The position numbers and the translations under genes are program-made. The notes beneath the pieces were generated by a model. It did not search any database and was not told the DNA's origin. It saw only the letters and a list, made by a program, of their open reading frames with translations. Of a DNA stretch of 64,000 bases, positions 32,016 to 42,021 are shown in pieces; the stretch's first letter is position 1; each line of letters begins with the position of its first letter. The stretch comes from Axinella damicornis (Eukaryota > Porifera > Demospongiae > Axinellida > Axinellidae), in assembly GCA_963931865.1 (NCBI GenBank), contig OZ007511.1, positions 5,226,626 through 5,290,625 of the forward strand. The letters run 5' to 3'.

Positions 32016-32321
32016 TAGTCTCGTGCCCAGCTGGAATTCGAAATACCTATGAAAATCCGTCTGGTAACAGTTGACAGTATAGTGGCATGTAGTCAGGGCA
32101 TTACATGTTCATGAGGCTTATTGCAACAGTCGCTAGCGCACCATAATCATGATGTGAGGAGTACTATAGTCTCATGCCCAGCAGAAACACCGTTTTCATA
32201 ATTCAGCATTTCTATTGGCATGTTCAAATTCCAGGTGTGGAATTTTATATCGAGTACCAAGAAAACTGCCAATTGTTACCAGATGGCTTTCCGAAGGTGC
32301 TTCCAGCTGAGCACGAGACTA
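32016..32321. mobile_element. TAGYCTCG-family element, 306 bp, diverged
   Basis: TAGTCTCGTGCCCAGCTGG and AGCTGAGCACGAGACTA ends. The flanks CCTACAAAC and CCTACGAAG match at seven of nine positions. A second left end at 32166 suggests a nested or duplicated copy. Confidence 0.7.
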
Positions 32322-32329
32322 CCTACGAA

Positions 32330-33222
32330 GCGACCTAGTCTAGTGGGCTACGTGTAGCCTGCATGAAGCAGTATCAGATGAAAGTGCTGATGTGTGCTTT
32401 GATTGCACTCCAGTCAGAATTTCAAGGCAAATGTGACTATAATATATGGCACTCAACGTCTCCCTGTGCTGTGTATATGTCCCCTCATGCTTGTAGTGCA
32501 CTCTGTATGGTGTCAGTATTATTGAAGAGCTTGACCACATCTATCTCCACAGGTTAACAGGATGCAGAGCTGCTGCACTGGCAGAGAGAACAGCAAGCAT
32601 ACAGAACACGACTGAAGAAAGCACAAACCGGCCGGCAATGTCATCCCGAATGGCGCTGATCCATTTCAATACGGCACCACGATTATGATTGTATGTAATC
32701 ATAATCGTGGACTTGGACTTTGAACCTTTGTGGTTACCAGTATGCTTTTGTCCCATCCCCTTTTGTCTTGTAACAATTATTATTCAGTGCATAGCTTAGT
32801 TCCTGTACAGTTCTGAGTTGCTATTGCTGTTTATCGAGATGAAGTGAACCCTAGCTTACGCATGTACAGTACTATACTAGCCAGTGTCAGACGCTGGATA
32901 GCATGTGGTAAGGGTCTGTCTTTGCAGTCACTATGCCCTCTGTAATATATATGCACACACACAGCTACATACAGTACATCTCACCTAATTAGCACTATAG
33001 CTCCAGGTGTTGCATGAGCTCCACCTTCAGACCATCATGCAGGACCGGGGTCACCCTGTTCCATGGAGAGAAAGAGGAAACCTTTTCCTCATTCCTCCAT
33101 CAACCACACAAAGAAAGTCCTCCAGCTCACAATGTCTCTCGGTCAGACACTAGTCACTATCAGATCCCAGACAAAGACGCAGTCATCTTGCATGGAGTGA
33201 GGGGATAAATTTGTGATACTAC
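32330..33222. other. No gene recognised
   Basis: A short palindrome CATAATCGTGG/CCACGATTATG lies at 32678-32710. The segment after the AG near 33004 reads LHELHLQTIMQDRGHP and could be an exon, but nothing adjoining supports it. Confidence 0.3.
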
Positions 33223-33265
33223 TAGCCTCATTCCCAGATGGTGGAAGAGCCCGGGAACGAGGCTA
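33223..33265. mobile_element. TAGYCTCG foldback remnant, 43 bp
   Basis: TAGCCTCATTCCCAG and GGGAACGAGGCTA ends; the flanks share ACTAC. Confidence 0.6.
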
Positions 33266-33899
33266 AGGCACTACCAATGCACACTGTGAAACAAATACTT
33301 CACCTTATTGTTGTGAAGTCAATTCTTCCAACTAGTCAACTATTCTATTAATTCGTAGCTGCAAATTTGGTAACACAAAGGTTTCCAAACTCTGAAATAA
33401 AACTTACAGAGCAGTTGCTTTTGATTGAAACACTGATCCTGATAGCAAACTTGTAGTGAACCACAAACTTCCTCCGTGTAGAGGTAAGTGAGTGGATGTC
33501 CGTGTAACTTTTAACTTTAGCTGCTAGTGCATGAGCTCCATAGAAATAACTTTCTTCCAACCATTTGTTACTTAGCTACCTCTCTTGGGCCAGTAGTAAT
33601 GGTAAATTGTGGCAAGAGTCCTAATAGCTACTAGCTGCCCTGCAGCTATAATGATTACAATTGTAAACTACATGTTCACAAGAGTCATGAATCTGATGTA
33701 TGTCAGTTCAATCATGTGAAATAATAATATGTGGAACACAATGATCCTGATCAGTGCACATAATAAGTATGCAGTTTCACATAATTAGAAAGTTTGCCTT
33801 CTTTTATGTTCTCTATAAAGCAACTGTTACATACTGTGTTTGTACATTTTAGATATTACGGTATTACCTGACAAGCGCACATTCATTGCCACAGGAGCA

Positions 33900-36540
33900 A
33901 TGAAAGCACTGCAGGTACCAGCAGTCCTGGTCACACTGCTGACCTTGTGCCATGCCAGCCAGAATGAACAACGACAATACCCCATGTCCTGGACTCCCGT
34001 GCCACACTCTCTCCCAGTACATGTATCTGCAGAGTGTCACGCAGTACAGATACTTTGCATCCAACACCAGAATTAGCTTCCTGCCAGATGTTCACAAGGT
34101 TGGCAATGTTTCTCAGTTCTACATTGAAAAGTTTTTGAGTCTCACCCTTGCAGTCCAGCTCACATGTTGCAAATAGTGAAAAGATTGTATGCATGAAACC
34201 TGCAACTTTGATGTTTTTGGAGGTAGTGAATTTGGTGATTAAGCATTTATCTATCATTTATTGTGGCTATCCAGTGATGGATGATAGAGAAGGACCAAGT
34301 GCAGCAGTACACTTGATAGACATTACTTCACTGAAGGTATTGAGCATCTCTGTGGAAAACAACACCCCGTATGGAATGATGGATCATCTATCTCACACTC
34401 CAGATTTGCTTTCAATAATTACTACAGTTTGAGTTCAACAAACTAGGGAGGAAATAATTATGCATCTTTTTTATTTAAGAGCACCAGACTCTGAAGTCAA
34501 CATAACTGGCAGTACTGGTGTACTTAGCATTGATTCGTGTGTATTCACTGATAGTGTAGATGTCTCAGATGAACAGTTAACAGAGACTTTCAGGTGGTTT
34601 GATGATAAGCTATCACAAATCTCAGTATGATGTTGAAATGTTAATATCTATAATGTAGTCAGCACAAGGAATGTGGGAATGGAAGACAAATTTCCTCTTT
34701 GATAATATCGGGAACATGAACATCATAAGCTTCACCAGTTCCATGGCAAACTGCCTAATACCACAGGATGGAGAACTGGAGAGGATAGGATTTGCATTCT
34801 GTATACGGTATTGGACCATTCAGAACAGATCCATACTACTAACAAGACACTCCTGCACATATCAGATTCAAGGTTTCATGACAATAGTGGTGGAAGTTTT
34901 TTACTTTAACCTTGAGGTTAACGATAATGTTATAATATTATATCACCTCATTATTAAAAATTGTTATTTTCAAAGAAATGCTCTGAACATATTAGGAAGT
35001 GGTGTAATAGTAGGACAATTCTACAGTGCGTTGTCCAGCACATCAGGGCTAGAAGTGTTGGTACAAAACACAAGCTTCACAAACCATACAATTCCAGAAC
35101 TAGACTACTCAAGCATGGAAATCGTATTTCCTTTTAATGTCATCACTGCATACAGTTTGAAACACCTTAACATCATCAACTCCACATTTGCAATGAACAA
35201 ACAAACTGCACTGCAAGCATTTGGCAGCACACTGTACTTTGGAGGGAATGTGATCTTCTCAGGAAACAATGGAACACTTGGAGGAGCTCTGATGCTACAA
35301 GGTGGTTCAACAGTTAACCTCATGCCCACACTCATGTTCAAATCATCAACAATCATGCCAAGAGAGGAGGTGGCATCTACATTGAAGATGAAGATACAAT
35401 AGGAACTGTTCCATGTTTCTTTCAACTAATGGATCTGCAATACCTGTATTCAGTTATGGTTACACTAGAAAACAACACTGCTGATGAGGCAGTAAGTGCA
35501 CTGTATGGAGGAGTGATTGACAATTGCTACACCACAGGTCAGAAGGTCATACACACAGTGGATAACAATACAGTATTTCGCATCATATTCAAAATTCTCC
35601 ACTCGTATCACAAGTGTCATCAAATCCTTTTGTGTTCTATGTGTGCAATCATGGGAATCTTGCTGGAGGTGAAATAGAAAAAGTTCATGTCTATCCTGGA
35701 CAAAATTTCAAGGTTCAAGTGGTACTGCATGGACAACGAAATGGATCTGTCCCCGGATTAGTGCATGCTAGCTTGTTTGAAAGTCCTAGAGGTGCACATC
35801 TTGGTCCATTACAAGAAACACAAGAGACTGGATATTTATGTGAAAATCTAACATATACACTGTCTTCTCTACAAGAGATTATGAACTGATAATGTTGAGG
35901 GTGGATGGCGTCCATTACTACTCTGGTGAAGTGTGTGCTCTAATACATGCAATACTCCTCCCATGTCCCCCTGGCTTCCAGCTCTCCAACATCACTGCTC
36001 AGTGTGAGTGCACTCCAATGCTGCAAGACAGAGGCTTACTCTGCAACATCTCTGGTGCAACACCGCTGGTACAGAGAACCAGGTCAACATGGATCAGCAC
36101 CCACCAATGGGAGTGACATTATACTACATGATCACTGTCCACTTCACTAGCTACTGCAAACCCACTCGAATCTGGCTACTTCTTGACTACACAGATGAAC
36201 ACTCATTGAACAGTATGCTCATGGGCATTCTGGTATCCCCTGTAGAAGATGTAATATGAACCTCAATCTGACAATCGGTACTTCCCAGTGTTTGGAGTGT
36301 ACAAATGCCTACCTTGCTCTTAACATTTGCACTATAGCTGGACTAATACTAGTGTTGCTACTGAACATCTGCAACCTCACTGTCTCCATGGGAACAATCA
36401 TTGGTCTCATCTTTTATGCCAACATTGTCTGGGTAAACCATGCTAATGTTTGCAAGACACCAAACACATTTTGGTGTAAGAGTATTCCAGCAAGTGCTTG
36501 CAGTCTTCATTGCATGGCTGAACCTTGATCTCGGCATTGA
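33900..36540 (+). pseudogene. Sponge-type beta-helix/Cys-rich membrane protein, frameshifted
   Basis: ATG at 33900 starts MKALQVPAVLVTLLTLCHAS, a clear signal peptide, but the frame breaks within 60 codons. Collinear pieces in changing frames follow: FASNTRISFLPDVHKVGNVS, GPSAAVHLIDITSLKVLSIS, VNITGSTGVLSIDSCVFTDS, a 243-codon stretch at 34671-35402 with IKNCYFQRNALNI and NGTLGGALMLQGG, then HVYPGQNFKVQVVLHGQRNG, CPPGFQLSNITAQCECTPML at about 35960-36020 and CRNMNLNLTIGTSQCLEC. Last is the membrane segment NLTVSMGTIIGLIFYANIVW at about 36376. This order (signal peptide, parallel-beta-helix-like repeats, Cys-rich module, conserved membrane block) matches a large family I know from sponges and some other invertebrates, often auto-named after bacterial polymorphic membrane proteins. 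At least six frame breaks and lost segments make this copy non-functional. Function of the family unknown; presumably cell surface. Confidence 0.75.
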
Positions 36541-36654
36541 AACCTGTTTTGTCCATGGAATGGATGTCTACATTAAGACATGCTGCAGTTTGTCTTCCCA
36601 TTTTATATTTGGATAATAGTTGGAGTCATCGTCTACGTAAGTAGACATTCCATC

Positions 36655-37010
36655 ACTCCCATGTCCCCCTGGCTTCCTGCTATCCAACTTCACTGCTCAA
36701 TGTGAATCACGGTACTCCAATGCCTCAAGACAGATCGAGGCTTACCCTGCAACATTTCTGGTCCAACACCACTGGTACAGAGAACCAGGATCAGCACCCA
36801 CCACAACAACATCATACTACATGATCACTGTCCACTGCAAACCCACTCAACTCTGGCTGAGCTTTGACTACCCAGATGAGCAGTGCACTCAAGGACGTTC
36901 AGGTATCCTCTGTGGAAGATGCAGTTCAAACCTCAGCCTGACAATCGGCACTTCCCAATGTTTGGGTGCACAAATGGCTAGCTTGTTCTTCTCTTACCAT
37001 TTGCACTAGC
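36655..37010 (+). pseudogene. Tandem partial copy of the C-terminal Cys-rich module
   Basis: It repeats the part from CCCCCTGGCTTCC onward with substitutions. It contains HCKPTQLWLSFDYPDEQCTQ and SGILCGRCSSNLSLTIGTSQ, and preserves the QC...GRSGILCGRC motif that the upstream copy lost. It is truncated before the membrane block. Confidence 0.75.
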
Positions 37011-37051
37011 TGGACTAATTGGGTGAGCGTAGCGAGCCCCCAGTAGTGAGC

Positions 37052-37217
37052 AATGCACACAGGAGAAGTGTAACGTCGTCGGTGCAACGTCGTCAGTGCC
37101 ATGGGCATATCCGGGATGGGTGGGGTCGAACATGAGACATTGCACACAGGAGAAGTGTAACGTCGTCGGTGCCATGGGCATTTCCGGGATGGGTGGGGTC
37201 GAGCATGAGACATTGAG
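37052..37217. repeat. Tandem repeat, ~80 bp x 2
   Basis: Each unit contains CACACAGGAGAAGTGTAACG and CGGGATGGGTGGGGTCGA; the first unit also carries an internal copy of CAACGTCGTC. Confidence 0.85.
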
Positions 37218-37549
37218 CGCATGCGTCATTTGGCTGACAAAGGCATTTCAATCGCAAGAGCTGATTGTAACTTCCCAGAACATGATGACATGTCTGCAAC
37301 CAATTAACAGTCCAGGTCCCAATTTTGCAATAAATAGCCATTCCGTATTAGGCATTACTTCACTAGCTTTTCCATGCATGCTGTCGGGCTAATTCCATCA
37401 TCACGAATCTTTGATAAAAAAATACCGGAGATATGACTTACTGCTTTTGGCAAGCCTGGTATCATATGTCATGTGGTGAAGATGCAATAGGGTAATGGGC
37501 TATTCCATTAAATAGCCATACACCCCTTGCATGCAGAGGACTGTTAATT

Positions 37550-37815
37550 ATGTCCCAGGGGGTACTCGGGAAAAGCAATTTTAATGTCCCAGGGGGTACT
37601 TTGGTATGCCAATTGATATGTCCAAGGGGTTCTTAATTCTCCTAAAGTAATGTCCCAGGGGGTAACCTCGTGTGGCAGTTGATAGGTACAAGGGGTTCTT
37701 AATGATCCTAAAGCAATGCCCAAGGGGGTACTTTCATATGCCAGTTGACAGTTGATACATCTAAGGGGTTCTTAATCGTCTGAAAATAATGTCCCAGGGG
37801 ATACTTTCATATACC
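37550..37815. repeat. ~66-bp degenerate tandem repeat, about 5 units
   Basis: Units start AATGTCCCAGGGGGTACT and contain AAGGGGTTCTTAAT. Unit length varies through small indels. Confidence 0.85.
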
Positions 37816-39269
37816 AATATTATGGTTAAACAGCATATCAAAGTTTCTTGACAACTGGCCTTAGCTACGATGATGTCATCTATGGAAGCAACACCCCCTT
37901 GTACTAGGCCTAGTTCAAGACTGCTGGATCAGTGCTTAGTAAAGATACAGTCTCGATTATTTGGCTGTGTCATGTGTGCGATGTAGCTTTTGACCAATCA
38001 AGGCCCTGAATTGCTAACTACAAAGTCAGTGAAAGCACTGATTACATGCTTCATGATATTTGTCCAGATGTACCTACTTCTCACATTTGTTCTGCATCCG
38101 GCTAACAGCAATGACTTAGCAGTGAGACCGGTTGCATTCAGGTTGGATTGCCATCTTACAAATCATCGAAGAACATGTTTTGTGTAAGAAGTGCTGCACC
38201 ACCGCCGCCCGCCGGCTCCCATGCAGTCACCTTGTTCTTAGCTGCCAGGAAACAGAGGCTCTACATCTCTCAGAGCAGTTGGAGTGTTCTCATGATTAGA
38301 GGCTCAAGTTCGGAACCCTCAATATAGATCAGTGTCATGGGTATATTCTTGAAGTAGTGTACGGCAGTGGACCTCCCATACCCACCTGCCGCGCTCATCC
38401 CAACAGAATGTTTCAATAGCACCGTTGGAAAGGATCAAAGGTAGAACATTAACGATTCACAAGATCTGCGAGTTTTCTCCAGAAATTTTACCTGAGAACA
38501 ACATCCAGTGTATGAAAGACCCTATTAGGTCTGCCCACCCACAGCAATGTGTAGGAGTGTTGTTGTCCCATGTAGCAACTTCTCAACTTCTATCGCCCAC
38601 CAGTACAGCATTCACTAATTCACAGCTTGGATTTTGCCGAACACGATCATCCAGCGGAATCTCATTCAACATGCTCACGATGTTCCCTGATTGCTCCCTT
38701 GTTCATGAACAGTTGCTCTCTCAGCCAATGTTTCATGTGGCGTCACTCTCTCGCCCAGTGGCTGCTCAGATGGCATAATGTAGTTCACACAACCTGATTT
38801 GGCAAGCAGGAGAGAATGTAGGAATTCATTGCCCTCCAAGCTGAAAATTTATATGCACTTGTTCTCTAAACGCAAGTTATTGTTTAATCTGCATCTGTTG
38901 AGGGAGGCTTCAATGTTTGGGTGGAAACCCTGCTGTATTCCTCATCACGGTGTTTACCTGAACTCAGTTCCAATTCAGTTACATGTACTAGAGGCTGCTT
39001 GTGATGCAGCCCAACCTCTAATGCAACCAATGTGAGCTTCAACCAGGATTGTACTGCATCTGCACAGCAAGGATGGAAACTGTTGCACTCAGAAAGCAGT
39101 TGATCAGTACACTCTTCACTCAGTTAGCTGTACCTTGAATGGTGTATGTATGGTCAATGATGAGAGGTGCTAATATGAGAGGGTATCCAAGATAGGTGAA
39201 AATTAATTCGTCTAAGAGGAAATTAGTCTGAGTTCCTCATGATCACTCTATGACAAATACACAGTATGC
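37816..39269. other. No gene recognised
   Basis: The 117-codon ORF 38425-38778 and other short ORFs show no domain or splice context I can support. Confidence 0.3.
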
Positions 39270-39665
39270 ATACCAACCCACCCACCTACCCCTACCCTAA
39301 CCACCCACCTAGCCCTACCCTCCCGCCCACCTAGCCCTACCCTACCCAGCCGCCCTCCTACCCCTACCCTCCTGCCTACCTAGCCCTACCCTACCCCACC
39401 CACCCACCCAGGCTCCCCACCCACCCAGGCTCCCCACCCACCCAGGCTATCCCACCCACCCAGGCTACCCCACCCACCCAGACTACCCTACCCACCCAGG
39501 CTCCCCCACCCACCCAGGCTCCCCACCCACCCAGGCTACCCCACCCACCCAGGCTACCCCACCCACCCCACTTATCATATTGGGTAAGGTACTAAGGCTA
39601 ACTTAGTTTAGAGCTAGGGCTTCGATTAGGCATGAAAATTAAGCCCCAACTCTAAACTAAAGCTT
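39270..39665. repeat. CCCACCCACCCAGGCT minisatellite followed by a short inverted repeat
   Basis: An early section of ACCTAGCCCTACCCT-type repeats passes into regular CCCACCCACCCAGGCTAC units to about 39570. An inverted repeat (TTAGTTTAGAGCTAGGGCTT against AAGCCCCAACTCTAAACTAA) then follows at 39606-39662. Confidence 0.85.
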
Positions 39666-40321
39666 AGCTAACCCTAACCTGAGTGGCTCGGCACACTGAT
39701 CGACTCCCTTTATATACCCCCAAGCTGCGGGATTGCACGAGCAAGTAATGCTGCAGAATCGTGTGCGCGCTTGCGGCGCGGATACCGTTCTATAATTTGA
39801 TTGGTTGAGAACCGCGTTGCCGCTCAAATTTGGCGCGAAATGCTGGCCTGGAAGTAGGCACGCGTAAACGGCTGCCAATGGTGAGCGTGCTTCTGTCTCT
39901 GTCGTTTTTCTTGTGTCTCCGATGGCGTTGGCCTCCTCAGGAAAGCTATCTTCCACTGCGGCTCCCTCTGTTGCTGTCGTTGTAGTTGACGTTCGTTCAT
40001 AGATACTATTATCTATGGTTCGTTAGGCAAAATAGGGTGGTGCCCAGCCGCTTGGAAGAAAGCTTGGGCAACGGGGACAAGATTTGACAAGGACATATTG
40101 CTGTGACAGTTGCGCTAGACTCTATTCCTGTTAGTAGTCATATCAGTGTAGAGGGGGAGGCAAGGAAGATGGTGGCAGATGCCAACAATCCTACATGTAT
40201 GCTTTAATATGTGCATGGAGGATCAATGAATCTCATTAAAAATCGGCAAACCATCCCAAACTGGCACACAGTGCAAGTCTAGGCCGTTTTGAGGGCCCAT
40301 TCTCACCAACTATGAATCTCA
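39666..40321. other. GC-rich, possibly promoter-like stretch, no gene proven
   Basis: A 99-codon frame on the minus strand (39956-39657) lacks an ATG at its head and has no motif I recognise. Confidence 0.25.
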
Positions 40322-40325
40322 TTAA

Positions 40326-40927
40326 CCCTTTAAGCCCCATTGACGTCTATAGGCGTCATTTAGACCCTATGCACTTGTAGGGCTTCTCGCCAGTCCAAAA
40401 AGAGACCAAAAAGTCTTCAGAGGGCCTAGGGACGACTTTAAGGCCCGAACTCAAAAATTTGGTCAGATTTTGGCGCGCCTCCCCCACTAAACGTACAAGC
40501 GGGGGGGTTTCGAAGGGGGGGCGGCAGCCCCCCCTTCGGGCTGTCGCGGGCGTTTTTTGATTTTAATGAGATTCATTGACCCGAGAAGTTTTGATTCGAA
40601 TGATATTCATAGACCCCACCCAGGGCCTCAAGAAAACCTGCAAATTGGTGGTGTAAGGTGTGCCATCAGTCAGATCTGGCCCAAGTTTAGGGAAATGCTG
40701 GGCGAAAATCCGGCTGACATCCACCTTTGACCTCCGATTGCTGGCCTTGTGGGGGGTCATGAATATCATTAACGGTATTGCCAGAGGGGTCTCTCCATGT
40801 GTGCGGGCCCCACCAAGTTTGGCCGCTGAGGAGCGAATGCTGTGGGAGAGGAGTACCTACGAAAGTGGTGTGCGCTGAATGCATGAAAATGTGTTGTCTT
40901 GGTGGGAAGAATTCGGTGGTTAAAGGG
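40326..40927. mobile_element. piggyBac-like non-autonomous element, copy 2, intact ends
   Basis: TTAA (40322-40325) followed by CCCTTTAA at the left, and TTAAAGGG followed by TTAA (40928-40931) at the right. TTAA target duplications with CCC...GGG ends are the piggyBac pattern. Matches 5475-6054 throughout. Contains a self-complementary GGGGGGCGGCAGCCCCCCC segment and no transposase. Confidence 0.8.
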
Positions 40928-41262
40928 TTAACTCTGATCGGTGCTCAGCAGTCAGCATTGTGAACGCGTTGTGACCTAGCTATCTACTGAGGAAAAGGGC
41001 ATGTCTCCAAGGATGCAGGGAGTACATATTGCCTTCCCAGGCCTCTGTAAGACTCTTTGGGTTTCATGTAGGATTACATTTTATGAACACCCCCCAAGTG
41101 TGAGAGTCTCCAGGCATAGTGTGAAACCCTCAAAGTGAAGGTGCATGGAGGAGCTCATAGTTTGATAGGAGATGATTGAGTAGTAAAGACATGGCCTGTC
41201 TATTCAAACAAGGTGTTGCTGTATTACAGTAGCTAACACAACAGGCCAGTGTACATTTTGCT

Positions 41263-41313
41263 TAGCCTCGTTCCCTGGCTCCAAAGCTGGGGAGGAGCCT
41301 GAGAACGAGGCTA
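41263..41313. mobile_element. TAGYCTCG foldback MITE, 51 bp
   Basis: TAGCCTCGTTCCCTGGCTCC and GAGAACGAGGCTA ends; exact 9-bp duplication CATTTTGCT at 41254-41262 and 41314-41322. Confidence 0.9.
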
Positions 41314-41893
41314 CATTTTGCTCATGCAGGTATGTGAATCAATAGCTCTCCTGCCATGCTGTATGTCCTATCATCCCAGGAAATGCAGGAGCACTAAAGT
41401 TGCTGCCAACGTGTTGAACAACCTAGCTGGAGAGGAGCAGCACCTAGTGGGATGGAGAAGAAACAGCTTGAGTACTGTGTCCAACCTCTATGCAGTTTCA
41501 ATTCTTGCATGAAGTGGTGGGGCATGCTATGTACGTACTGCGTGGGAAAATTGAACAGTTGTGGGAAAGTTGTAAGGCATACACCCATTTTGGAACTGAT
41601 GGAGAAGGGGGAGGGAAGGGAGCTTTGAACAAGTTTGTGTAGAATTTAGTTTGGCACTGGAGAAATTGGTAATGGTTCTAGAGATGGTATAATATATGTT
41701 CAGCAGATTTTGACCCTTGAACCTTGCCATGATACTTTCATGTTGTTCTCTTCTCAGGAGGCGCTGCATGAGTACTGTACTCCAGTTTACCTGGAAACTG
41801 CACCATGATTGCCACTAGAGGTGCATGCTGCTGAGTAGACCAACATAGCTGTATGCTGGTCATACATATGTTCATGCTAGACAGCAGCATTAT

Positions 41894-41958
41894 TAGCCTT
41901 TACACTTTTTACAAGCAACGAAAAGTTGGGCGTGGGACTAGTACTGGGAACAAGGCTA
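41894..41958. mobile_element. TAGYCTCG MITE, left arm decayed, 65 bp
   Basis: The right arm GAAAAGTTGGGCGTGGGACT and the end GGGAACAAGGCTA are typical of the family. The exact 9-bp duplication CAGCATTAT lies at 41885-41893 and 41959-41967. Confidence 0.85.
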
Positions 41959-42021
41959 CAGCATTATTACACACACACACACACACACACAAGTTAACCT
42001 TGGCTATTTCACAGAACGGAA

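Larger units (their letters stand above)
40932..42021. other. No gene recognised outside two small MITEs
   Basis: Short ORFs only. A (CA)n tract lies at about 41970-41991. Confidence 0.35.

Noticed and set aside
37550..37815. Regular repeats as a CRISPR-like array
   Set aside because: Units are contiguous and degenerate, without unique spacers, in a eukaryotic context.
39270..39570. CCCTA-rich array as a telomere or internal telomeric repeat
   Set aside because: Units are CCCACCCACCCAGGCT and variants, not the animal CCCTAA hexamer; treated as a minisatellite.
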